A DNA stretch of 64,000 nucleotides, from positions 79,369,214 through 79,433,213 of the forward strand of contig OY744517.1 in assembly GCA_963556195.1 (NCBI GenBank), in the 5' to 3' direction. Positions 45,681 through 57,213 of the stretch are shown here, in pieces. The notes under the pieces are model-generated. The model saw only the letters and a program-made list of their open reading frames with translations. It had not been told where the DNA came from and did no database searches. Both the position numbers and the translations under genes were made by a program. This DNA is from Sepiola atlantica. Lineage: Eukaryota > Mollusca > Cephalopoda > Sepiida > Sepiolidae. Position 1 is the stretch's first letter. Each line of letters begins with the position of its first letter.

Positions 45681-45825
45681 GTATTATTAGGACTACTAGT
45701 CTTATCTTGGTTGTTATATACACAACGTTTCGACCGATGTAATCTCCGACCTTCTTAGGGTAAATCGATAGAAACGTGAGAATAACAATCAAGATGAGAA
45801 TTGTAGTCTAAATAATACAGATTAT
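45681..45825. mobile_element. Small Penelope-like foldback
   Basis: Arms 45681-45717 and 45783-45822 are inverted. The left-centre holds, on the minus strand, AAGAAGGTCGGAG...ATCGGTCGAAACGTTGTG, the same motif as at 20.1/20.4 kb. It is a diverged short version of the 20-kb foldback. Confidence 0.7.
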
Positions 45826-45829
45826 TAAA

Positions 45830-47375
45830 CCTCATCTAAAAAAAATTCCGTAACAAAAATATTATATTTATTTATTTTTCAATTCATAAAACTACAGATT
45901 TAAAAGTCAGTGGTTTTTAAAAGTTGTTTGTTTTGTTGTAGAATTAAGTGTAGCAGTGTACTAATCCAATTTCGTTGATCGTCAGATTAAAGAGAATTAA
46001 GCCTTTAATCCCCCCGTAATTAATCGGCGAATTATCTGTTTATTTTGAGAGTTTTTTTTGTGTATCAAATAATTATTCAATAATAAGCCAGATCTAATAA
46101 TTAGATTAAGGTGGGGGGGGGGTAACGGAGATAAGACCCCTAAAACTTTAACAAAACAAGAGATAATAATATTATATATCATCTTATTTTTTATTTTATT
46201 TTTACCGTTAAAGTAACCATAGCGAAGCTAATCTACAAGTAAGTAGTAGCAATATTATGGCATTTTAATAGTAGAAGTAATAAAATATGAAGCAGAGTGA
46301 TACTACGAAACTACAAGTAGTAGTCGCCACAGAAGCGGAGAAAAGGAATAAGAATAATGGTCTTCTTGTAGATTTTTTAGCATTTTACTTAAAAAAATAA
46401 ATAAATAAATAAATAAATAAAATAGCCCCAAAATACAAACATCGGTTTCAGAAGAGAAGTTTTAATGAACCACATTTTTAATAGCGGAGTTATTTCCTCG
46501 CAAACAAAGTGTTGTTATATACGTATACAATATATAGTTTATTATATACAGTGATGAGGGGAATGACTTGACAAGTAATTGAAGCTCACCAGAAAGCGAT
46601 TATCATTTCCACCGAGCCGTTTTACCACATAAATATATTGTACGTTAGTTTTTAGGGGTCATTAGGCGAGAATGTGCACCGTTTCGGGGCCTTCCTCTAA
46701 ACGGTTTTATTTGCATATCGCCCCCCCCCCCGCTCACTGATGTAAGGACCCCCATTATATCATTAATATAAATGTCATGTCAAAATAGGGTCGAGAAACC
46801 TGAAGGTCTGCTTTGTCGTTTTACAATAATTCAGTGAAATTCACCAACAACCAGACATATTATATTACACTGACAGCCAGAGAACCTTATTCCAAAAAAG
46901 ATAGATTCTGTATTCCTTCCTTTGGCATTCAGTAAATACTTACTTTGGAAGATATACTCATTTTTTTAGAATCTTAAGGAAAAATGGTTGGAATTTTATT
47001 TTATATTTTTAATAATCATCTATACAAATAAAAATTTTTTTAAAAGTTACTGGACATAACTTCCTGGGGTTTGTTTTTTTACCATCTGGTAAACTATAAA
47101 TTAGATTTTTGGGTGCTTGTGCATATCAACCCTGACATGTTAGACCGCTCTTACAAATAAAATAGCTAAAGAATGGTTTTAAATAAAAATGAAAAAATAA
47201 AATCACAGATATTATGACGATACCAATAAATCCCCGTAGAAATAGATTGCTGTAATCTTTGTGCTCGGCCAATTAGATATCGATAATAAATTGATTCAAG
47301 ATAGGGTTTTCCTCCTTCCTTCATCAATATAGATAAAATGATGCAAATATTAAAAGAAAAGGGAAAATATCTTAC
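45830..47375. other. Intronic sequence, no element recognised
   Basis: Lies in the presumed intron 2 of the Go-alpha gene. Includes (AAAT)n at 46396-46420, C10 at 46721-46730, and (ATT)n near 47471-47490. No exon 3 motif was found. Confidence 0.45.
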
Positions 47376-47418
47376 TTCATTTGTTTAACTATAGTGCTTT
47401 TGCCCGATTCACCTGCAC
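47376..47418 (-). CDS. GNAO1: G-protein alpha subunit (Go class), coding exon 2
   Basis: This 43-bp exon encodes the P-loop of a heterotrimeric G-protein alpha subunit, AGESGKSTIVKQM, with two bases of a split codon at each end. It is bounded on the minus strand by an acceptor (TCTCTACAG) and a donor (GTAAGATAT). The first two bases complete the split Gly codon of exon 1, giving L-L-L-L-G-A-G-E-S-G-K-S-T, the guanine-nucleotide phosphate-binding motif. A 43-bp second exon at this phase is the conserved structure of Gi/Go-type genes. The next exon should start with the rest of a Lys codon followed by I-I-H-E-type sequence. I did not find it, so intron 2 probably leaves the window. Confidence 0.95.
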
Positions 47419-49400
<1,982 letters not shown>

Positions 49401-49713
49401 TGTTCGTCTATCAAGCCATTATCATTCATTCGATTTGGCCTTTAAATAATGAATGACCCACAACGTTTTACACTTTCCTTTAATTTCCATTTCTTTCTGA
49501 CATATTTAGATTTATTCTCAAATCTGTTTCTTATCTCTTTAATAATCTTTCGCTACTTCTTATCTACATGTATTATTAGTTGTTGTATCATCAATGTTTG
49601 TTTTGTTTTTTAATTATTTTTATTTACTTTCTTTTATGTCTACCGATATATTCCCTTCTTGGTTTATGATTTAGGCTATTCTAGCTAAAGTAAACTCTTT
49701 AGTGTCTGTACAC
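49401..49713. other. AT-rich upstream sequence
   Basis: No feature seen. Confidence 0.4.
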
Positions 49714-49808
<95 letters not shown>

Positions 49809-49812
49809 TGTA
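49714..49812. repeat. (CT)n(GT)n microsatellite
   Basis: About 78 bp of pure CT followed by about 20 bp of GT. The pure pyrimidine tract could adopt a triplex (H-DNA). Confidence 0.95.
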
Positions 49813-49814
49813 AA

Positions 49815-49965
49815 AAGCCGTCCCCACTTACTTGCCTCCCAACGAGGGCAAAGTTAGGTCAATTTTTAATATGGAAAAAATCCAGTTTCTTATAAAAGGG
49901 ACACTTTAGATTGGCACAAAATTAAACTTGCCTCAGTCTAGAGGGATTTCTCCTTCACTGACCGA
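49815..49965 (-). mobile_element. Short U2-SINE subfamily fragment (3' part)
   Basis: Minus strand: AGTCTAGACTGAGGC-like start, GTGCCAATCTAAAGTGTCCC, then a degraded GACCTAACTTTGCCCTCGTT and GGGAGGCAAGTAAGTG at the low end. No head. Confidence 0.65.
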
Positions 49966-49973
49966 TGAGAGAA

Positions 49974-50100
49974 TTGGCCTTTTGGCTAAGAGCAAAGTGT
50001 GGTATCTGTTCTACACTTCATCTTTTTGTCTCGCTCATTCTAGACTAAGGCACCCCCCCACCCTAATTCTTAGAGGGCTGGATTTTCCCCACGTAAAGAA
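49974..50100 (+). mobile_element. U2-SINE copy with U2 head
   Basis: Plus strand: AATTGGCCTTTTGGCTAAGA, then GCAAAGTGTGGTATCTGTTC, a close match to U2 snRNA nucleotides ~10-45. A shortened body with GGCTGGATTTTCCCCACG follows. It lies head-out against a minus copy on the left and is followed by another minus copy. Confidence 0.75.
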
Positions 50101-50190
50101 TAAATAGGGACTGAGGACAACAGATGAAGTGTAGTATTAGAACAGGTACTACAATTTGCTCTTAGCCAAAAGGCCCAGCACCTTTTAAGG
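50101..50190 (-). mobile_element. U2-SINE head fragment (minus)
   Basis: Minus strand: CTGGGCCTTTTGGCTAAGAG, CAAATTGTAGTACCTGTTC and a duplicate ACTACACTTCATCTGTTG. U2-derived head with a short piece of body. Confidence 0.7.
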
Positions 50191-50282
50191 TTTTAATTAA
50201 AGTTTACTCTGAATATTAAAAAAAAAAAAGAATAAAACAGTCATTTTGAGAAAATAATTATTCTTTATTTTTCTGTCTTCGA

Positions 50283-50445
50283 GTGCCTATCCCCGCTCCC
50301 CGAGAACCGGATGTGACACAAGGTCTGTTTAATGTGAGGATATCCAGCTCCCCCAAAAGAGGCATTCTAGGTTGACACAACAATTAAAATTGCCTCACCT
50401 GAGAAGGATTACTCCTCTCCCGACTGAGGAATAGATACTACACTT
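50283..50445 (-). mobile_element. Short U2-SINE subfamily copy
   Basis: Minus strand: AAAGTGTAGTATCTATTCCT, GAGGCAATTTTAATTGTTG, GAATGCCTCTTTTGGGGGAG and the 3' end GACCTTGTGTCACATCC. This is the fourth SINE piece within 650 bp. Confidence 0.7.
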
Positions 50446-50905
50446 TGAATTATTCACAAATAAAATAAAAATATATATTCCATTTCCAAATTAGGCACAA
50501 GGCCAGGAAAAGTGTGTGGAGCACGAGAGAGTCTGTGATCATCCTTTATTTATCCTACTCTTAACTAGATGCATTGTTCCTTTCAGTTTTTCATCACTTG
50601 TCCATCACTTTCACTTCAGCAATCACCAGAATACCACATTTACTTCATACTTACTTAAAATATTCCCATCAATTAAATTTTAGATATTACACTTTGAATT
50701 ATTTAGTTACAGAAAATATAAAAACATTTACATTTAAAACAAATTAGGCACTAGGCCATCAAAAGTGTGGGGAATTGGGGGGTCGTTGACCATCCTTGGT
50801 CTAAAGTGATACAAATGTCTATTTTATTTTGAACTAGAATCATCTCAGTCACCACAATACCACATTTAATTTAGCGGTCATTCTCCTTAAAATATCACCA
50901 AATTT
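50430..50905. repeat. Tandem duplication, ~260-bp unit
   Basis: ACACTTTGAATTATTcACA at about 50436 recurs at about 50691. AAATTAGGCACAAGGCCAG at 50486 recurs, changed, at about 50740, each followed by AAAGTGTGkGG and GACCATCCTT-like sequence and later by a CACCACAATACCACATTTA block. The units are diverged. GGCACAAGGCC resembles the SINE 3' end in inverse (GGCCTTGTGCC). Confidence 0.65.
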
Positions 50906-51250
50906 ATTTGAATTTTATTTTCATAAATATATTCATGTACAAATTCATTGTTTGTAGGGAGTGCGAGAACAAAGAACAGAAAAAACGGTTAGTAAGACCC
51001 TTACGATCCTGTCTAAATAATAGACCGCCTACTGTTTTCCACTTTTGTTCGGAACCAAAACAAGCATATCAATCTCTAAATAGGAGTGGAATCTAAGTGG
51101 AAGAAAAAAATAAATAGAGATGGAGCTTAGGGGGGAGGGTCCTTCCAAGATAAGTACAATTTGGGGCGCGCCTAGGGCAAAAGATAAAAGTGGGGAGTGG
51201 GCATCTTGGAAGATCTCTATTACCAGAGGGGGGGAGGGCATTCACTTGAC
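50906..51250. other. No gene recognised
   Basis: Short ORFs without motifs. Contains GGGGCGCGCC near 51163. Confidence 0.45.
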
Positions 51251-51261
51251 TAGTTAAGAGG

Positions 51262-51314
51262 CTAAACTTACCTGAAGGACTTGGATCCGGCAGGATTAGG
51301 TACTATGTAAGCCA
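51262..51314 (-). CDS. Candidate small first coding exon, unidentified
   Basis: On the minus strand an ATG in good context (AGAATGG) starts MAYIVPNPAGSKSF and runs directly into CTTCAG|GTAAGTTTAG, a textbook splice donor. The phase does not fit exon 2 of the Go-alpha gene (joining would meet a stop at once), so it would belong to another transcript. I do not recognise the peptide. The ATG is at about 51312 and the donor at about 51265. It may be chance; cDNA would decide. Confidence 0.3.
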
Positions 51315-52618
51315 TTCTCAGGCAGGAAAAATGTACTCATACTTGACTCCTTTTCGTACACAATAGATCGCTACTTTTATCCACCTTTTTTTTGGAAATC
51401 TCGGAATGTAATATTTTTTTATCATATCTGATCTTGACCTTCAGTTGGTGCTTGAAGAACGCAGTCAGATCCTGATCAGAGAAAGATTTAACCCCTCGAG
51501 GTCCTCCCAGACACAACATCCACCCACCCATTCGCACTATGGCCAGGATCGCGAGAAACACCATTTGTCTCTCCTTGTCCCGCTACGGCCCCGTGTTGTT
51601 GTCGATTGCATAGGATAGATTTAATGGCGGAGGATGTTTGGGATCGATATGAGCCGTCACATCGTTGACATACAGCCAGAACTGTTTGAGTTTGCAGAAT
51701 CTGAAGAAAGCGTCATCGGGCATTTTTTTCTTCATGCGTTTCGCAGTGAGGACACTCGGACAAGTTCTCAATTCTGAAATTGTATGACATTGAGGGGTAA
51801 CACATTTCCGGGCCGATTGTCAGGTGAAAGATAACTAAGAGTTGTTAAGATGACTCATACCTGGTGTCCAACTCCATTCGGAGCAGACCTCTGATAATGA
51901 CAACCTAAACCGCTGTGAAATTCCCTTCTAGAAGACAGAGAAAGGTCACTGGACCAAGGAAGCTTTTTGAGTGCGGCTCGGCACTTTCTGAAGAACTGCA
52001 ATTCGGCTATTGGCCTACGACAGCTCTCGACTGAGGGATCAAGAACAAGGTGGGGAAAGGTGCTCTCGACCGCATAGTTCCACGCTGATTCCTCTGTGAA
52101 GGTTCAACTCAGAGAAGCGAGTCTCTCGGTGTCTTGATGACATGTCAAATTGGGCATCCCCCAGTCCCTCACATGGACATTGAATACCGACCTATCTGTG
52201 AACCCAGTGACTCCCCTCGTCCAAGAGAAACGAAGACAGAAGGCACCAAAGAACTATGACGCTGGTTGCAGGCAGAAGAAGTATGGCCAGTCGGTAAAAG
52301 ATAAGAGGAAATACAAAAGTTGCGCACGTCTCAACGACTGTACCTTCCACTAATTCTTCTTCAGATCGAAAAGCAGACGCTGAGGATTCAAACTGAGGAT
52401 TCAAACCGAACTGTCAGTCCAGCAGAAAAGAGCAGGATAGTTACTGGCACTCAACCACAGATCAACTTGCTGCAATTTATTTTGGCCATTGTGATCGTTT
52501 CTGTCACCGTTTTGATGTCTCTAAAGAATGACACAAAGACGCTGATGTAATCAATGAATGCAGAAACCCGGGCTCGCACCCTGTCAGACAAAAGGATTTA
52601 GCGAAGGACTGAATTTGC
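51315..52618. other. Less AT-rich block of unknown content
   Basis: About 1.3 kb with balanced composition, few homopolymers and no known repeat. A minus-strand frame is open apart from one TAG (51771 to 51337) and reads DDAFFRFCKLKQFWLYVNDV and KSFSDQDLTAFFKHQLKVKI. I do not recognise it. Plus-strand ORFs at 52150-52353 and 52320-52550 also lack motifs, although the latter ends in a hydrophobic IVIVSVTVLMSL segment. It could be exonic or UTR sequence, or an old insertion. Confidence 0.35.
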
Positions 52619-52631
52619 TGCCCATACATAT

Positions 52632-52695
<64 letters not shown>

Positions 52696-52803
52696 TAGTC
52701 GTAGAGATCAATGTAAAAACAAAACAATAATAAGAGTTAGAAAGAAATAACTCAAGCCAACATTGAAACGACTGGAATGTATGCTTGAGTTATTTCTTTC
52801 TAA

Positions 52804-52866
<63 letters not shown>
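52619..52866. repeat. (TA)n tracts around a 22-bp-arm hairpin
   Basis: TA runs at 52639-52693 and 52806-52866 enclose a segment with perfect inverted arms GTTAGAAAGAAATAACTCAAG+C (52736-52757 and its inverse 52783-52804) around 25 bases. The right TA run touches the Penelope-like element's terminal repeat. Confidence 0.9.
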
Positions 52867-52867
<1 letters not shown>

Positions 52868-52989
52868 TATGTATATAAAAAAATAAAATGAAAAAAAGTT
52901 TATATTGTGTTATAACTTTTTATTATTTATTTTTCTATTTATTTATTTTGTGACGTGTAGGAATATAAGTTGTTCTGTAAAGAAAAATA
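52860..52989 (-). repeat. Penelope-like terminal repeat, 3' copy
   Basis: Begins TATATAAGTATGTATATAAA and ends TTCTGTAAAGAAAAATA on the plus strand. Identical to 57087-57216. Beyond it (52990) the sequence differs from the flank of the other copy. Confidence 0.92.
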
Positions 52990-53327
52990 GTTTTTTCTTG
53001 TTGATGGTATGGAGAACAAAATTTTCGACTGATCCTTCAGTCTTCATCGGTGTTTGGGGTTTGCGTGTGTACGGTGGGAGGTTTTCCCAGGCAATGAGGG
53101 GGAAAGAGTAGAAAAATCATAAATTAAATATGTGTATAAATGAGCACACGCACATACGCGTCCACACACACGTAATGGGACGTGTACATGTACATTGATA
53201 CACACACACACACACACACACATACACCGACACGTGCCTATGCGCGTAAGCATACATACATATATACATACACCCATTCACAAATACCTTTTTTATTTCT
53301 CCTTTTCTTTCTCTCTTACTGCTCGAT

Positions 53328-53384
<57 letters not shown>

Positions 53385-53574
53385 AACACACACACACACA
53401 CCATGCGATCAATCATACACATCTCTTAGCGTTGTAGTTGACTTAATTGTTTTAAAATTACTACTACTTAATTTAACCGTTTAATAAATAGTTGTTTTTC
53501 CCTTTCGCTCTTTCTCTCTTCGTCTGGGCTGCGTGCCTTTTTTCTTTCTCTCTTTCTTTGTCTCTTACTGCTCG

Positions 53575-53610
<36 letters not shown>

Positions 53611-53874
53611 ACACACACTCATACAAACACACACACACACGTACGTGCCTGTGCTGGCCAGCATACACATGTTTTAGCGTTGTAGTCGACTTATTTGTTT
53701 GAAATTACTGTTACTGCGTTCAATTTAACTGTTAATTGAATTAATTACTCGCTCTTTTCTTTCTTTCTTTCTTTCTTCGTATCAGCGGTCATTTATTTTT
53801 AAAAATTTAATTCTCTAAAAAAAACGTTTATTTAACTTTCTATTTATTAAAATTAGCGTCTAATAATAATAAAA

Positions 53875-53906
<32 letters not shown>

Positions 53907-54020
53907 AATATATCTGAAAATTCAAATAAATAAATATAATACTAATGAAGATAATAAATTAAATAATATAAATAATATAAATTAATAAGTCAGTAGATAA
54001 ATGATCAATATTTAAATATA

Positions 54021-54051
<31 letters not shown>

Positions 54052-54190
54052 ATGACTATAATAAATATTAGATAATAAAACCTACATACATACAACGAAA
54101 TAAATAGATGTAATAAAAACTGTTAAAAGTTAAGAGTTAAGATCCCACCGTGACACACGCAAGACTTCGCCCGTAGGAAAATGGCATAGG
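52990..54190 (-). other. 3' UTR of the Penelope-like element
   Basis: Non-coding. Contains (CA)n at 53200-53222, 53331-53400 and 53577-53640, because a block of about 240 bp is duplicated (CTCTTACTGCTCGATACA at 53312 and 53566; TTAGCGTTGTAGT at 53427 and 53672). Right beside the pLTR, at 53021-53050 on the minus strand, is CCGATGAAGACTGA-AGGA-TCAGTC-GAAA, a hammerhead-like core with a perfect 6-bp stem. A-T-rich microsatellites fill 53800-54060. Confidence 0.7.
53021..53050 (-). ncRNA. Hammerhead-core-like motif beside the pLTR
   Basis: CCGATGA, then a hairpin GACTGA-AGGA-TCAGTC, then GAAAA. Compared with the hammerhead core CTGANGA...GAAA it has C for T at the second position and one extra A before the stem. 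Stem III is not evident. The importance is its position at the end of an intact Penelope-like element. Confidence 0.4.
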
Positions 54191-57058
54191 TTAGTTACCC
54201 TGTTTGTGGAATGTGTATTTGTTGAGTAGACCCAGGTCCAAATTAAGTCCAGCGTTGTGTGTGTTGAGTTTGAGGATGAGTTTGGTTTCATATTTTCGTC
54301 TGTGTTGTTGTGATCTGAATTTGGAGGCTATGAGGATGCATTTCATGTCATCTGTGGAATGGCTTGGTAGATTGAAGTGCTCGGCCACTGGGAATCGTGT
54401 GGATTTGTCTCTAATGGTTTGTTTATGGTTATTGAAGCGTTTGCGGAACTCCAGGCTTGTTTCCCCGACATAGTTACCTTTCGTGCATCTAGTACAGTAT
54501 AATAAGTAAACTACGTCGGGGCTGTCGCAGATAAGAGGGGGGGGATTAAGTTGGATGTTGGTGCCTGGAGGTGTGAATGTGTGGTTGGTGTTGATGCATT
54601 GACATATTTGGCATCTGGGTTTGTTACATGTTTTGTTTCCCTGTGGTGCGGGAATGTTGCGTGTTTTGGTCGATGTCAGCAAAGAGTGTAGGTTTGGAAG
54701 CTGTCGTCTGGCGCAGATGGGTGGTTTGTTGTATATAGTGCTGATGTTGGGGTCGTGTTGTAATTGTTTAAATATGTTTTTGAGAGGGTCTTGTAGTTTG
54801 TTGGTGTTAGGGTTGAAGTCAAATACCATTGGTATTTGTGAGGATAGAGTTTTGTTTTTGTTGTTTGTTAGAAGAGTTAGTCTGATTTTTGTTGATGCTT
54901 TCTTTATTGATTGTTTAATTATTTTGAAGGGGTAGTGTCTGTGGAGGAAGTGGTTGGCTATGATGCCTACCTGTGTGTTATATTCAGTGGAATCCGAGCA
55001 GATTCTTTTGATGCGTAGGCATTGACTATAAATAATTGATTTTTTTGTGGTGATCGGGTGGCAGCTCTTAAAGTTGAGGTAACCGTGTCCGTCGGTGGGT
55101 TTAGTGTAGAGTGATGTGGTGATCTGTCTGTTGGTGATGTTGACGAGAACGTCTAGAAATGGGATGTGTGTGGTTGAATGCTCTGTAGTGAATTTTATGC
55201 TGTTGTGGCAGTTATTAAGGTGTCTGTAGAAGTCCATTAGTGACTCTTCTCCATGTTGCCAGATCAGGAAAATGTCGTCTATGTATCTGTGGTAGTGTAG
55301 CGGTTTGAGGTGGTAGTTGTGTATGTGTTTCTGTTCAAATATATGCATGAAGATGTTGGCGTAGCTGGGGGCCATTTTAGTACCCATGGCTGTGCCTTTG
55401 ACTTGTAGGAAGTGCTGGTTGTTGAATGTGAAGTTGTTGTGTGTCAAAATGAATAGTACGATGTTGCATATGTCGTTGATGTGGGTATTTTGTAGGTGCT
55501 GGGTGTGTAGGAAACTCCTGCATGCGGATATTCCCTCTTCGTGTGGAATGTTGGTGTAGAGAGCGGATACGTCCATTGTGACGAGAATTGAGTTACTGGG
55601 TAAATTATTTATCCTGTTTAGAATCTGTAGGAAGTGTGTGGTGTCCTTGAGGTAGCTGGGGATGTTTGTCAACAGGGGGTTGAGGATACTGTCTATGTGT
55701 CCCGAGATGTGTTCAGTCAGGGTTCCGATGCCCGAAACAATAGGTCGTCCGGGTGGTGTTGATTTTAGAGCCTTAGCGATATGATATAATCTTGAGGGAT
55801 CATTAATGGATATTTCGGTATTTGTGGTATTGTCGGGTGGGAGGTGTTTTAGTATGTTGTTAACTATTTTGGGGAGTTTATGGAGTTTGGGGATGGTGTA
55901 GAATGTGGCCGGATTGGGGTGTTCTGGTATTAATTTAGTTATAGTTGTTCTAGTATCATGGTCTAGAGTGCTAATGAGGTTGTTCAGTTTGGATTTGAAT
56001 GTGTGAGTAGGGTCAGTGGGGAGTGTTTTGTAGAATTCCTCTTGAGCTAGTTGTGTGTCTATTTCTGTTATGTAGTCGTCGGTGTTCATTATTGTAATTG
56101 CTCCTCCCTTGTCTGCTGGTTTAATGGTGATGTGTGTGTTGTTTCGTAAGGATTGTATGGCTTGTTGTTCGTCTTTTGTGATGTTGTAATGGGTGTTTCT
56201 GTGAAGATTGTCTTTGATGAACTTGTCAAGGTGCTTTTTGGCTGTGTTGTTGTGTGCATCTATGGTCGGGTTGCGTCCATTGGGGGGTGTCCAACGTGTA
56301 GTCTTAGAAATCCCTGTCTGTTTGGTTGTTATGTGGTTGGAAGTTACTAGTTGGTTCTTATTGTAGAAGTATTCTTTGAGTTTGATTCGTCTGATGTAGT
56401 CTTCCATGTCGTAGCATAGATCCACTGGATTCAGGTGTTTGGATGGACAGAAAGAGAGTCCTTTGTTTAAAAGCGTGGATTCATTTTCTGATAGTTCGTA
56501 GTCTGATAAGTTCGCTAAGTTGGTGTGTTGGTTTTTTTGGGAAATGTGGTGCGTATTGTGTTGTTTGAGTAGTCTACTGAGGATGTATGGGTTCTGTTGG
56601 TTGTATATGTGTTTCAAAATTTGATCACTGTTAACTAGTGTGTTCAGTTTTCGTTGTTTGAGTTGTAGGCATCGGTGGAGATGTCTGGAGTAAATAATGT
56701 TGAGGGAGCTGGAGGTTTCTGTGTAGGTGGCGTGGGTGAGTAGGTCACGGAGATGCGATTTCTTTAAGTCGCATGTGTGTGAGAGTGTTCTCTGTTTTGC
56801 ATAGCATGTTTTTATAGCGAGGTTTCGTAATTTGGAAGAGGCAGTCTCGTATATTTGCTGTGCTTTGGATCTGTGGTTTGTGTTGAGTGTGCCCTGGAGG
56901 TGGTTCTTAATCCGAAAGCCTGTGGGTATGATATCTAATTTTTTGCATGTTGTGAGAAAAATAATGTCTGACCTTGTGTGCGCCATTTTCCTCAGGAGTC
57001 CCTCTAGTGTTCTTCTAGCGTGGAGTTTTTCGCCGTCAAGATGGGGTCCGAATTGCAT
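54191..57058 (-). CDS. Penelope-like reverse transcriptase/GIY-YIG endonuclease
   Basis: 955 residues, ATG at 57058, stop at 54191. It copies element RNA at a nicked target and cuts DNA with its own nuclease. Visible blocks: TIKPADKGGA (~311-320), TFYTIPKLHK (~385-394), GRPIVSGIGT (~437-446), motif A LVTMDVSALYTNIPH (~492-506), motif B GTAMGTKMAPSYANIF (~555-570), motif C RYIDDIFLIW (~591-600) and HIPFLDVLV (~631-639). A Cys-rich knuckle TCNKPRCQICQC (~810-821) precedes the GIY-YIG domain (VVYLLYCTRC ~849, GNYVGET ~861-867, a conserved-type Glu in KYETKL ~922-927). The telomerase-like RT and the GIY-YIG nuclease together define Penelope-like elements. No stop or frameshift. Translation probably starts at the first ATG, 28 bp inside the pLTR. 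Whether it is expressed is unknown. Confidence 0.95.
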   Translation of the reverse strand: MQFGPHLDGEKLHARRTLEGLLRKMAHTRSDIIFLTTCKKLDIIPTGFRIKNHLQGTLNTNHRSKAQQIYETASSKLRNLAIKTCYAKQRTLSHTCDLKKSHLRDLLTHATYTETSSSLNIIYSRHLHRCLQLKQRKLNTLVNSDQILKHIYNQQNPYILSRLLKQHNTHHISQKNQHTNLANLSDYELSENESTLLNKGLSFCPSKHLNPVDLCYDMEDYIRRIKLKEYFYNKNQLVTSNHITTKQTGISKTTRWTPPNGRNPTIDAHNNTAKKHLDKFIKDNLHRNTHYNITKDEQQAIQSLRNNTHITIKPADKGGAITIMNTDDYITEIDTQLAQEEFYKTLPTDPTHTFKSKLNNLISTLDHDTRTTITKLIPEHPNPATFYTIPKLHKLPKIVNNILKHLPPDNTTNTEISINDPSRLYHIAKALKSTPPGRPIVSGIGTLTEHISGHIDSILNPLLTNIPSYLKDTTHFLQILNRINNLPSNSILVTMDVSALYTNIPHEEGISACRSFLHTQHLQNTHINDICNIVLFILTHNNFTFNNQHFLQVKGTAMGTKMAPSYANIFMHIFEQKHIHNYHLKPLHYHRYIDDIFLIWQHGEESLMDFYRHLNNCHNSIKFTTEHSTTHIPFLDVLVNITNRQITTSLYTKPTDGHGYLNFKSCHPITTKKSIIYSQCLRIKRICSDSTEYNTQVGIIANHFLHRHYPFKIIKQSIKKASTKIRLTLLTNNKNKTLSSQIPMVFDFNPNTNKLQDPLKNIFKQLQHDPNISTIYNKPPICARRQLPNLHSLLTSTKTRNIPAPQGNKTCNKPRCQICQCINTNHTFTPPGTNIQLNPPPLICDSPDVVYLLYCTRCTKGNYVGETSLEFRKRFNNHKQTIRDKSTRFPVAEHFNLPSHSTDDMKCILIASKFRSQQHRRKYETKLILKLNTHNAGLNLDLGLLNKYTFHKQGN

Positions 57059-57086
57059 TTTGTATCCACGTATATTCCTTTTAGTG

Positions 57087-57213
57087 TATATAAGTATGTA
57101 TATAAAAAAATAAAATGAAAAAAAGTTTATATTGTGTTATAACTTTTTATTATTTATTTTTCTATTTATTTATTTTGTGACGTGTAGGAATATAAGTTGT
57201 TCTGTAAAGAAAA

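Noticed and set aside
1..47375. Exon 3 of the Go-alpha gene
   Set aside because: I scanned the minus strand for the expected I-I-H-E-D-G-type start with a preceding AG and found none. It may still be missed by eye if diverged.
54204..57113. Plus-strand ORFs opposite the Penelope-like ORF
   Set aside because: They are antisense shadows of the 955-codon minus-strand gene.
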